From JARRLC01 sp037387425 (GTDB lineage Bacteria; Pseudomonadota; Alphaproteobacteria; Rhizobiales; Rhodomicrobiaceae), in assembly GCA_037387425.1 (NCBI GenBank), contig JARRLC010000001.1:17787-81786 (forward strand): a DNA stretch of 64,000 nt, given 5' to 3'. The position numbers and the translations under genes are program-made. This document shows positions 7,442-15,660 of this stretch, piece by piece (within the stretch, counting starts at the first letter, position 1; the number at the start of each line of letters is the position of its first letter). A model generated the notes under the pieces. It was given only the letters and a program-made list of their open reading frames with translations. It ran no database searches and was not told the DNA's origin.

Positions 7442-9235
7442 ATGCCGACCTATCAAGCACCCCTGCGTGACATGCGCTTTGTGCTCTACGAACTCTTCGA
7501 AGGCGAAAAACTGTCCGAGCTGCCGGGGTATGAAGATTTTACCGCTGATCTTATCGACCCGGTTCTCGAAGAGGCCGCCAAGATTTGCCAGGATGTTCTT
7601 CAGCCGATTAATCGATCTGGCGATGAAGAAGGCTGCCATTTCGAAGACGGCGTTGTGCGCACCCCTAAGGGCTACAAAGAAGCTTACAACACTTTCCGCG
7701 ATGGCCAATGGCCGTCCATTAGCGCCGATCCGGCCCATGGCGGCCAAGGCATGCCAAAGTGCATCGGTACCCTCTTTGAGGAAATGATATGCTCGTCGAA
7801 CCTGTCGTTTGGCTTTTATCCGGGGTTGACACAAGGCGCTTATGAAGCCCTGCACAGCTACGCCTCTGATGAGTTGAAAGCCACCTATCTGCCGAAAATG
7901 GCTGAAGGCGTTTGGTCCGGCACCATGTGTCTGACCGAAGATCACTGCGGCACCGACTTAGGATTACTGCGCACCAAGGCGACGCCTCAAGAAGATGGCA
8001 CGTACAAAATTTCAGGCTCCAAAATATTCATCTCGTCCGGCGAGCATGATCTGACAGAGAATATCATTCACCTGGTTCTCGCTCGTCTGCCGGACGCCCC
8101 CCAAGGAATTAAGGGGATCAGCCTGTTTCTGGTGCCCAAATTCCTGCCCAATGCCGATGGAAGCGTAGGCGCGCGAAATGGCGTCGTTTGCGGCTCCATC
8201 GAGCACAAAATGGGTATCAAGGCGTCTCCCACATGTGTGCTGAATTTCGATGACGCAACCGGCTGGCTCGTTGGCGAACCGAACAAAGGCATGCAAGCCA
8301 TGTTCGCCATGATGAACGCCGCGCGCCTGGGCGTGGGAATTCAAGGGCTTGGCATCGCCGAGGCTTCTTATCAAGGAGCTGTGGCTTACGCTCGCGAGCG
8401 CTTGCAAGGCCGGGCGCTAACCGGGGCTAAACATCCGGACAAAAAGGCCGATCCCATCATCGTGCATCCGGATGTCCGCCGTATGCTTCTGACGCAACGG
8501 GCTTACACAGAAGGTTGCCGCGCATTAGGGATCTGGGCTGCCTATTCTCTGGATTTGCAAACGCATCATCCAGACCCGGAAGTACGCGCGGATGCTGAAG
8601 ATTTCGTCGCCCTCATCACGCCGATCGTCAAAGCTCTGCTTTCCGATGTCGGCTTTGATGTCGCGAATATCGGCGTTCAAGTCTTTGGTGGGCACGGTTA
8701 CATCCGCGAGCACGGCATGGAGCAACTGGTGCGCGATGCCCGGATTACGCAACTCTATGAAGGCACGAACGGCATTCAAGCACTCGACCTTGTAGGCAGA
8801 AAAATGCCCAAGCAGGGCGGACGTCTGTTGCGGCAATTCTTCCACCCCGTCGCCAACTATATCGAAAAGCATCAGACGAACGAGGAGCTGGCTCCGTTTG
8901 TTCCACCGCTGGCAAAAGCTTTCGGGCGTTTGCAGCAGGCCACTGCACGCATCGCGCAAAAAGGGCTGGCGAATCCGGATGAAGCCGGGGCGGCGGCGAC
9001 AGATTATCTGCGTATGTTCGGTTTAACGGCCCTCGCCTATCTCTGGGTGCAGATGGCGGAAATCTCTCTCAAAAAACTGAAAGAAGACCCTGGTGGAGAG
9101 GAACAGTTTTACAAAGCAAAGATCGCCACGGCAAAGTTCTACTTTAGTAGGATCCTGCCGCAAGGCGGCGCATTATTTGCGCAGATCATGTCAGGGGCAG
9201 AAACCTTAATGAGCTTCGATGAGGAAGCTTTTTAA
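7442..9235 (+). CDS. fadE: acyl-CoA dehydrogenase
   Basis: A 597-residue FAD-dependent acyl-CoA dehydrogenase for the first oxidation step of beta-oxidation. It has the N-terminal helical domain, the middle beta domain (TMCLTEDHCGTDLGLLRTKA), and the C-terminal helical domain with the catalytic Glu at about residue 440 in QLYEGTNGIQ. An extra C-terminal helical extension of about 130 residues puts it in the longer family that includes DmdC and AcdA-like enzymes, so the substrate could be a short or modified acyl-CoA. It follows fadN by 18 bases in the same operon. The symbol is given by role. Confidence 0.9.
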   Translation: MPTYQAPLRDMRFVLYELFEGEKLSELPGYEDFTADLIDPVLEEAAKICQDVLQPINRSGDEEGCHFEDGVVRTPKGYKEAYNTFRDGQWPSISADPAHGGQGMPKCIGTLFEEMICSSNLSFGFYPGLTQGAYEALHSYASDELKATYLPKMAEGVWSGTMCLTEDHCGTDLGLLRTKATPQEDGTYKISGSKIFISSGEHDLTENIIHLVLARLPDAPQGIKGISLFLVPKFLPNADGSVGARNGVVCGSIEHKMGIKASPTCVLNFDDATGWLVGEPNKGMQAMFAMMNAARLGVGIQGLGIAEASYQGAVAYARERLQGRALTGAKHPDKKADPIIVHPDVRRMLLTQRAYTEGCRALGIWAAYSLDLQTHHPDPEVRADAEDFVALITPIVKALLSDVGFDVANIGVQVFGGHGYIREHGMEQLVRDARITQLYEGTNGIQALDLVGRKMPKQGGRLLRQFFHPVANYIEKHQTNEELAPFVPPLAKAFGRLQQATARIAQKGLANPDEAGAAATDYLRMFGLTALAYLWVQMAEISLKKLKEDPGGEEQFYKAKIATAKFYFSRILPQGGALFAQIMSGAETLMSFDEEAF

Positions 9236-9366
9236 TCACAGCAAGTTTTTATCCGCAGGAGATGCGAGAAGCAGTTCAGATTGCATCTCCTGCAAAAAAA
9301 TGCTGGGCTAACAATACGAAAACCGGGAACGCCCCGGAGCCAATGATAAGTGTTGGGAGTAACGTC

Positions 9367-11082
9367 ATGGCTGAAACTCAAGTTACCAGGCAGGCGTCAA
9401 CGTTTCCCTGGTTGCAGCATTACCCGCCGTCAACCCCTCATAACGTGGACGACAAACTGGGTAAAACGCTGGTCGACCTGCTAGAGGAAAGCAAACAACA
9501 ATATGCTTCCCGACCTGCCGTCGAAAGCTTTGGCGTATCCTTGACCTATGCCCAAGTTGATGAAATCGCTAATAAAGTTGCAGGCTTCCTTCAAGCGAAA
9601 GGCTTGGTCAAGGGAGACCGCGTCGCGATTTTCATGCCCAACGTGGCGGCATACATCCCTATCCTTTTCGGAGTGCTGAAAGCGGGCGGCATTGTCGTCA
9701 ACACCAATCCGCTTTATACGCCAAGAGAACTCACCCACCAGATGAAAGATTCTGGCGCTAAGTTCATCTTCTTTCTTTCTCTGTTTGAGAAAACCGTAGC
9801 GGCGGCAGACAAGGCTGTTTCCTTCGATACAATGGTTCGGGTTGAAGTTGGCGATCTTCTTGGTCTCAAAGGCCGCCTTATCAGCGTTGTGGCGCGTCGC
9901 AAGCAAGGCGTTACGAAGAAAGACCGGCAGAGCCAGGCGATCAGCCTGCAAACAGCTCTTAAAGAAGGCGCAAAACATGGCTTCGTCCCTGTGCCGATAA
10001 CGCCGGATGACCTCGCTTTCCTTCAATACACCGGCGGAACCACCGGCGTTTCGAAAGGCGCAATGCTCCAGCACTCCAACGTGCAGGCGAATACTGAGCA
10101 ATGCGTTGCGTGGTTCGATCCAGTGCTTGACCGGGAGAACAAGCGCCACATCATGATTGGCGCGCTGCCCCTCTATCACATCTTTGCGCTTACGGGCTGC
10201 GCGTTCTTCACCCTGCGGATTGGCGGAACCGCTCTGCTAATTACCAATCCACGCGATTTGAAGACATTCACGACAACGCTCCGCAAAAGACCTTTCACGA
10301 TTTTCGTTGGCATCAACACGCTTTTCAGCGCGTTGGCCGATCACCCAGATTTTCCGAACGCCGATTTTTCTCATCTGTCCGTCTGTATCGGTGGTGGCAT
10401 GGCGACGAAATCCATTGTTGCCGAGAAATGGAAGAAGATCACCGGCTTCCCCATCATCGAAGGGTACGGACTATCGGAAACTTCGCCGGGGGCGACGTTT
10501 AATTCGCCCCGTATCGACTGTTTCACCGGTGCGATTGGTTTTCCCTGGCCATCAACCGAGGTGCGCATTCTGGATGCGGAAGGCCAGCCGGTTGCCGAAG
10601 GCGAAATCGGGGAAATTGCAATCAAAGGGCCGCAAGTTATGCGCGGTTATTGGAACCGCCCGGAAGAAACCGCACGCGTATTTACAGAAGACGGCTTTTT
10701 CCGCTCCGGCGATATGGGGCTGATGCTGCCTGACGGCCAGTTCAAACTGGTAGACCGGCTTAAAGAGATGATCAATGTTTCCGGCTTCAACGTTTATCCG
10801 AACGAAGTTGAAGATGTCATCATTCAGATGCCGGAGGTAAAAGACGTCGCTGTGGTTGGGCTCCCCGATGATCATTCCGGCGAAGCGGTAACTGCCTTTG
10901 TTATCAAACGCGATGAAAATCTGACCGAACAGCAAATCCGGGATTACTGCCGGGAAACGCTGACCGGATATAAAGTGCCCAAAAAGGTCGTGTTCAAAGA
11001 AGAACTGCCAAAATCAAATGTCGGCAAGGTTTTGCGCCGAGTTCTCTATGAAGAGGCGGTTGGAGGGAAGAACTTGGCTTAA
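9367..11082 (+). CDS. fadD: long-chain fatty acid-CoA ligase
   Basis: A 571-residue AMP-forming acyl-CoA synthetase that activates fatty acids for the operon's beta-oxidation enzymes. The ATP-binding signature YTGGTTGVSKGAM starts at residue 221, GYGLSETSP and YRSGD-like FRSGDMG follow, and the C-terminal lid ends with the catalytic Lys region LPKSNVGKVLRR. The start is taken at the ATG at 9367 (MAETQVTRQ), preceded by GGGAG; an in-frame ATG at 9262 would add 35 unlikely residues. It lies 131 bases after fadE and is probably co-transcribed. Confidence 0.92.
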   Translation: MAETQVTRQASTFPWLQHYPPSTPHNVDDKLGKTLVDLLEESKQQYASRPAVESFGVSLTYAQVDEIANKVAGFLQAKGLVKGDRVAIFMPNVAAYIPILFGVLKAGGIVVNTNPLYTPRELTHQMKDSGAKFIFFLSLFEKTVAAADKAVSFDTMVRVEVGDLLGLKGRLISVVARRKQGVTKKDRQSQAISLQTALKEGAKHGFVPVPITPDDLAFLQYTGGTTGVSKGAMLQHSNVQANTEQCVAWFDPVLDRENKRHIMIGALPLYHIFALTGCAFFTLRIGGTALLITNPRDLKTFTTTLRKRPFTIFVGINTLFSALADHPDFPNADFSHLSVCIGGGMATKSIVAEKWKKITGFPIIEGYGLSETSPGATFNSPRIDCFTGAIGFPWPSTEVRILDAEGQPVAEGEIGEIAIKGPQVMRGYWNRPEETARVFTEDGFFRSGDMGLMLPDGQFKLVDRLKEMINVSGFNVYPNEVEDVIIQMPEVKDVAVVGLPDDHSGEAVTAFVIKRDENLTEQQIRDYCRETLTGYKVPKKVVFKEELPKSNVGKVLRRVLYEEAVGGKNLA

Positions 11083-11127
11083 GAGCCAATCGCTATCGAT
11101 AGCACTCTTTTGAAGAACAATAACGTG

Positions 11128-11179
11128 ATTATAAGCGCGCCCCCAATAGATGGACAGCTTTGTTGGGGGGGATTATAAT
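11128..11179. other. long inverted repeat between fadD and the GAF regulator
   Basis: The arms CCCCCAA at 11140-11146 and TTGGGGG at 11163-11169 pair perfectly, and the flanking ATTATAA and TTATAAT extend the stem imperfectly. There is no T-run directly after it on the plus strand. It could be a transcript-end structure for the fad operon or an operator for the regulator that starts 81 bases later. Confidence 0.45.
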
Positions 11180-11260
11180 ACGCCTGCAGTGGGAATAACC
11201 CATCGACTGTCCCGATAAGCCGAAATTCAAGGCGAGGACACATATCTCTGGGAGGAGAGT

Positions 11261-12238
11261 ATGGGTGGCCTCAAGCAGACAGTAGTGCATGCCGAAAAAA
11301 TTAACCACGCTATTCAGTCCAATGAAATGGCGATGTCTGCGCTTGTCGCGTCTTGGCAGCGATCCTTATCGTTGCACCATCTCGATCCGACCAACAGGCG
11401 TCCGCCACAGCGCTTGACTGAATTAGAGTTGCGCATTGCCCGGCAACGTATAGAGCCGCTGATCGAAATCGCTAAGAGCAGTCTTGACCGGTTATATCTT
11501 GCGGTGGGCGCGGTCGGTTGCTGCGTTTTGTTAGCGGATAAAGACGGCGTTCCGGTTGAACGGCGCGGCGCAACCGGCGACGACAAGACCTTCCACGACT
11601 GGGGGCTTTGGCCCGGTTCGATCTGGAGCGAGGAAAGCGAAGGCACCAACGCCATTGGGACATGCCTCGTAGAACACAAGCTTATAACGATCCACCGGGA
11701 CCAGCACTTTTTTTCTCGAAATACGCTTCTTTCCTGCGTTACGGCTCCCATCCACGATCATGAGGGAAAACTTCTGGCGGCGCTTGATGTGTCTTCCTGC
11801 CGCGCCGATCTGACGGAGGGTTATCTCAAGCTCATTGCTACAACCGTTAGCGATGCGGCTCGCTGTATTGAGACGGAATACTTTCGGAAGGCATTCCCCA
11901 AGGCACGCATCCTTTTCGCCCCAACGACACAGAACGCTGCTTCTGCGCTCCTCGCTGTCGATCAAGACGATCTCGTAATTGGCGCTTCTCGCAGCGCACG
12001 CATTGCGCTTGGGCTGACACAAACGAGCTTCAAAACGCCGCTTCCGGCTGCGGATATTCTCGGGGGCGAAAAAACGGGGCGAGACAATTTTTCCGACGCT
12101 GAGCGCAGTGTGGTTCAGCGCGCGATGATCCGGGCCAACGGCAAGGTTGCCGTTGCCGCCCGCGAACTTGGCATTTCGCGGGCAACGCTGCACAGAAAGC
12201 TGGCTCGGCTGGGCCTTAGGAGCGCCGATTCCAATTAG
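11261..12238 (+). CDS. GAF domain / Fis-type HTH transcriptional regulator
   Basis: A 325-residue regulator resembling AcoR-type activators with the central part missing. A GAF sensor domain covers about residues 60-200, including EESEGTNAIGTCLVEHKLITI and FLS-type SRNTLLSCVTAPIHDHEG. The C-terminus is a Fis-type helix-turn-helix (NGKVAVAARELGISRATLHR). The AAA+ domain that contacts sigma-54 in full-length members is absent, so it probably acts on ordinary promoters. It lies 143 bases upstream of an aldehyde dehydrogenase on the same strand and likely controls it in response to an aldehyde or alcohol; this role is inferred from position. Confidence 0.85.
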   Translation: MGGLKQTVVHAEKINHAIQSNEMAMSALVASWQRSLSLHHLDPTNRRPPQRLTELELRIARQRIEPLIEIAKSSLDRLYLAVGAVGCCVLLADKDGVPVERRGATGDDKTFHDWGLWPGSIWSEESEGTNAIGTCLVEHKLITIHRDQHFFSRNTLLSCVTAPIHDHEGKLLAALDVSSCRADLTEGYLKLIATTVSDAARCIETEYFRKAFPKARILFAPTTQNAASALLAVDQDDLVIGASRSARIALGLTQTSFKTPLPAADILGGEKTGRDNFSDAERSVVQRAMIRANGKVAVAARELGISRATLHRKLARLGLRSADSN

Positions 12239-12381
12239 CCGGACCGATCTGTCGCAATTTTGAGACAGTTTCGCATGTGCACCAACTGCTGCTGTACTGA
12301 CACAACCTTTAAGCGATGCGAGTCTTTCAGACCACGCTGCGAACAGCGGCATGATCAAGGGTAACTTGAAAGGAGTATCCT

Positions 12382-13893
12382 ATGTTTGACCAGACGAAAA
12401 TCGATAAAAGCCGTCTGCGTGCGCGCTATGACAACTTTATCAATGGCGCTTGGGCAGCTCCACTAAAGGGACGTTATTTCACGGACCACAGTCCCATCGA
12501 TGCATCTACTCTGTGCGAGATAGCGCGCTCCGATGGCGACGATGTCGAGAAGGCGCTTGATGCCGCCCATGCCGCGCGGGAAAAATGGGCGCAAACCTCA
12601 CTCACCGAACGCTCGCGCATCGTAAACGCGATCGCCGATCGCATCGAAGCGAATTTAGAACTTCTTGCCTACGTAGAAACACGCGACAACGGCAAGCCGA
12701 TCCGTGAAACGCTGAATGCGGATGTTCCGCTGGCCGCCGACCATTTCCGGTATTTCGCAAGCTGCATTCGCGCCGAAGAAGGCACAATTGCCGAGATCGA
12801 CCACGACACCATCGCCTATCATTTCCACGAGCCGCTCGGGGTAGTCGGCCAGATCATTCCCTGGAACTTCCCGCTTCTTATGGCCGCCTGGAAAATGGCG
12901 CCAGCCCTCGTCGCTGGCAATTGTGTGGTCATCAAGCCAGCCTCCGACACGCCGATGAGCCTTGCAGTGTTGATGGACCTGATCGGCGACCTGCTGCCTC
13001 CAGGCGTCTTGAACGTTGTGTTCGGGCATGGATCGGAAGTTGGCACACCGCTAGCGCGCAGCCCGCGTATCGCAAAAATCGCCTTCACCGGCGAAACGAC
13101 TACTGGCCGCCAGATCATGCAATATGCGGCAGAAACCATCATCCCGCAGACCATGGAACTGGGGGGTAAATCGCCGAATATCTTCTTCGCTGATGTCATG
13201 GATCAAGACGACGCCTTCTTCGACAAGGCGCTTGAAGGTTTTGCCCTTTTCGCCTTCAACCAGGGCGAAGTTTGCACCTGCCCATCGCGCGCGCTCATCC
13301 AGGAAAGCATCTTCGACAAATTCATGGAGAGGGCCGTCGCGCGCGTTGCCAGCATTAAAGTTGGCGATCCGCTTGATATTACGACACAAATGGGCGCGCA
13401 GTGTTCAAAAGGCCAGATTGAAAAGATCCTGAACTACATTCAAGTCGGCAAAGACGAAGGCGCCGAGCTTATGACGGGCGGCGATCGCGCACATCTGGAA
13501 GGCGAGTTGGGAAACGGCTTCTTCTTGCAGCCAACCGTTTTCACCGGTCACAACAAGATGCGCATTTTCCAGGAAGAAATCTTCGGCCCCGTGCTCTCAG
13601 TGACGACCTTCAAGACCATCGACGATGCAATCGAGATCGGCAATGACACGGTTTACGGTCTTGGTGCGGGCGTGTGGTCGCGTAACGTCAACAACACTTA
13701 TCGTGTTGGACGGGCGATCCAGGCGGGCCGCGTTTGGACGAACTGCTATCATGCCTATCCGGCGCACGCTGCTTTCGGCGGATACAAGGAATCGGGCTTC
13801 GGCCGCGAGACGCACAAGATGATGCTCAATCACTATCAGCAGACCAAGAATTTGCTGGTGAGTTACAGCCCGAATGCGCTGGGCTTCTTCTAA
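12382..13893 (+). CDS. aldehyde dehydrogenase (NAD+)
   Basis: A 503-residue NAD-dependent aldehyde dehydrogenase that oxidises aldehydes such as acetaldehyde to acids. The NAD-binding segments IPWNFPLLMAAWKMAPAL and FTGETTTGR are clear, Glu259 lies in MELGGKSPN, and the catalytic Cys298 in GEVCTCPSR, with a second Cys at 300 as in the ExaC/AldB group. AGGAG precedes the ATG. Pairing with a DUF779 gene and a GAF-Fis regulator is the usual context of acetaldehyde dehydrogenases of this group. Confidence 0.94.
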   Translation: MFDQTKIDKSRLRARYDNFINGAWAAPLKGRYFTDHSPIDASTLCEIARSDGDDVEKALDAAHAAREKWAQTSLTERSRIVNAIADRIEANLELLAYVETRDNGKPIRETLNADVPLAADHFRYFASCIRAEEGTIAEIDHDTIAYHFHEPLGVVGQIIPWNFPLLMAAWKMAPALVAGNCVVIKPASDTPMSLAVLMDLIGDLLPPGVLNVVFGHGSEVGTPLARSPRIAKIAFTGETTTGRQIMQYAAETIIPQTMELGGKSPNIFFADVMDQDDAFFDKALEGFALFAFNQGEVCTCPSRALIQESIFDKFMERAVARVASIKVGDPLDITTQMGAQCSKGQIEKILNYIQVGKDEGAELMTGGDRAHLEGELGNGFFLQPTVFTGHNKMRIFQEEIFGPVLSVTTFKTIDDAIEIGNDTVYGLGAGVWSRNVNNTYRVGRAIQAGRVWTNCYHAYPAHAAFGGYKESGFGRETHKMMLNHYQQTKNLLVSYSPNALGFF

Positions 13894-13914
13894 ACAAATC
13901 TTGCAAGCAAACGG

Positions 13915-13936
13915 AGCGGGCCTTTTGGCCCGCTTT
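13915..13936 (+). terminator. hairpin between aldehyde dehydrogenase and DUF779 gene
   Basis: AGCGGGCC, a TTTT loop and GGCCCGCT form a perfect 8-bp stem, followed by only a short TT. It lies 22 bases after the dehydrogenase stop and 35 bases before the DUF779 start on the same strand, so it is a terminator or a partial one that lowers expression of the downstream gene. Confidence 0.65.
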
Positions 13937-13970
13937 GATGCACCGCTGGAGAATCGCTGGAGAAATGATC

Positions 13971-14387
13971 ATGCCGGATCGCGTTATCTTTACTTCCGAA
14001 GCCAGGGACTTGGTTCAGCGCTTGAAAGCGGAGCATGGCCCGTTGATTTTCCATCTCTCCGGCGGATGCTGCGAGGGCAGCGCGCCAATGTGTTTCCGCC
14101 AAAGCGATTTCCGCCCTGGAGCGCGAGACGTTCTGCTTGGCGCAATCGAAGGCTGCCCGTTTTTCGTCGGCGCGACCCAATACGACTATTGGGCGGCTTT
14201 CGAATTGACGGTGGATGTCACTACTGGCGGCGGCGACAGCTTCTCCATTGAGGCGGCGGACGGCGTTCGTTTTATCGTTAGCTCACGGATGTTCACCGAC
14301 GCGGAGTGGGAGGAAGTTCACGCCGCAGGGCCGCCGCTCACTGGGCCCAACGCCATGAAATCCGTGACAGATTCGGCTGTTGGATAG
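13971..14387 (+). CDS. DUF779 domain-containing protein
   Basis: A 138-residue cytoplasmic protein of the DUF779 family, which is commonly encoded next to acetaldehyde-type aldehyde dehydrogenases. A Cys-rich motif, SGGCCEGSAPMC (Cys33, Cys34, Cys41), is conserved in the family and suggests metal binding or thiol chemistry. Its exact function is not established to my knowledge. The start is taken at the ATG at 13971 because GGAG at 13959-13962 has an 8-base spacer to it; the in-frame ATG at 13965 would be too close. A hairpin separates it from the dehydrogenase. Confidence 0.85.
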   Translation: MPDRVIFTSEARDLVQRLKAEHGPLIFHLSGGCCEGSAPMCFRQSDFRPGARDVLLGAIEGCPFFVGATQYDYWAAFELTVDVTTGGGDSFSIEAADGVRFIVSSRMFTDAEWEEVHAAGPPLTGPNAMKSVTDSAVG

Positions 14388-14411
14388 AGCGGCACTATAG
14401 TCTGTTGTACA

Positions 14412-15059
14412 TCACGCGCTAACCGACGGAAACAGCACCTGTGCGCCGGGCCGGGTGCGGACAGCTTCGCCCTCCACCCACGCATCACCGGAAGCAACCA
14501 GCTTCAACGCATGCGGATAAAGCACATGCTCGGCCTTCAGAACGCGCGCCGCCAGCGTGTCAGCGGTGTCGCCCGGCTCAACCGGAACCACGGCCTGCGC
14601 GACGATCGGCCCAGCGTCCATCTCATCGCGGACGAAATGCACCGTTGCGCCGGAAACGCGCACCCCCGCCGCAAGCGCCTGCCCATGCGGATCGAGACCG
14701 CGAAACGACGGCAACAGCGACGGGTGAATGTTGAGATGGCGGTTGCGCCACGTCTCCACGAACGCCGACGACTGGATGCGCATGAAGCCAGCCATGCAAA
14801 CCAGCTCCACACCTGCCGAGCGCAGACGTTCCGTCACCGACTCGTCGAACGCCTCGCGCGAGGGGAAATGCTTGTGATTGATGACCTCAGCAGCGATGCC
14901 AGCGGCGCGCGCGGTCTCAAGGCCAGCGGCTTTCGGGCGATTGGAAATGACGAGCGCGATTTCAGCAGGAAAATCTGGCGCGCGGCACGCCTCGATGAGC
15001 GCGGCCATGTTGCTGCCGCGCCCAGAAATGAGCACACCTACGCGTTTACGCTGTGTCAT
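14412..15059 (-). CDS. purN: phosphoribosylglycinamide formyltransferase
   Basis: A 215-residue folate-dependent GAR transformylase of de novo purine synthesis. The N-terminal VLISGRGSNMAALI loop binds the phosphoribosyl group, and the catalytic Asn/His/Asp set is visible in HLNIHPSLLPSF and FVRDEMDAGPIVAQ. The usual partner purM is not adjacent. It converges with the DUF779 gene 25 bases away and is separated from atpC, which is upstream on the same strand, by about 157 bases containing a dispersed repeat. Confidence 0.95.
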   Translation of the reverse strand: MTQRKRVGVLISGRGSNMAALIEACRAPDFPAEIALVISNRPKAAGLETARAAGIAAEVINHKHFPSREAFDESVTERLRSAGVELVCMAGFMRIQSSAFVETWRNRHLNIHPSLLPSFRGLDPHGQALAAGVRVSGATVHFVRDEMDAGPIVAQAVVPVEPGDTADTLAARVLKAEHVLYPHALKLVASGDAWVEGEAVRTRPGAQVLFPSVSA

Positions 15060-15096
15060 GGTCCGCCGCTTACTAGAGCATCATCTGTTCAAACGA

Positions 15097-15141
15097 GTGC
15101 GCCCTGCCGTAGGATGGGCTAAGTACAAGCAAAACCCATCG
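15097..15141. repeat. dispersed GTAGGATGGG...CCCATC repeat, copy 1
   Basis: Between purN and atpC, the sequence CCGTAGGATGGGCTAAG is followed after a short gap by AAAACCCATCGC. Two other intergenic copies of the pattern lie at about 30688-30738 and 57953-58006. It resembles the widespread extragenic element usually written GTAGGGTGGG...AAACCCACC. Confidence 0.6.
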
Positions 15142-15216
15142 CCGCTATTGCGGTTAACAATAACTGTGCTAAGCCGAGCCACATCTTGTGGTTCTTTTGC
15201 GTCTCCCAAAGAGACT

Positions 15217-15636
15217 TTACGCAGCAGCAGCCAAGCCCAGTTCTTCACGAAGTTCGCGCAACCGCTCCAATGTGAAGGCAGCCTGCGCTTTGGCGTCTTC
15301 TTCCTTAGCTATATCAAGGAGATCTTCCAAGACCTTGATTTCGCTATCGTAAAGCGCTGCGTTCATTTCTTCCACGGGCACCGCTTTTTCAGCCAGGATA
15401 GTCAACACACCATCAGGGCTAACATCGGCTATACCGCTGCGGACATAAATGTTGCTGAACTTGGTTTTCAGGCCAGGCACTTGCAACACACCGGGCCGCA
15501 ACGTCGCGACGAAAGGCGCGTGGCGCGGCAGCACTGTGAAATAGCCTTCCGCGCCAGGCACAATGACTTCCGTAACCTCGGCGGAAACCAGCAAACGCTC
15601 AGGCGAGACAAGTTCGAATTTGAAGATTTCGGCCAT
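15217..15636 (-). CDS. atpC: ATP synthase F1 subunit epsilon
   Basis: A 139-residue epsilon subunit of the F1 sector, part of the central stalk and an inhibitor of ATP hydrolysis. The N-terminal beta-sandwich is recognised by FKFELVSPERLL and VPGAEGYFTVLPRHAPFVATLRPG. The C-terminal two-helix part ends in LRELREELGLAAAA. It is the last gene of atpHAGDC, 24 bases after atpD. Confidence 0.95.
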   Translation of the reverse strand: MAEIFKFELVSPERLLVSAEVTEVIVPGAEGYFTVLPRHAPFVATLRPGVLQVPGLKTKFSNIYVRSGIADVSPDGVLTILAEKAVPVEEMNAALYDSEIKVLEDLLDIAKEEDAKAQAAFTLERLRELREELGLAAAA

Positions 15637-15660
15637 GGCCGCGTTGTCTCCCTTTTTCGC

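Noticed and set aside
15170..15216. Terminator after atpC
   Set aside because: A 5-bp GTCTC/GAGAC stem exists, but no T-run follows on the minus strand; too weak to call.
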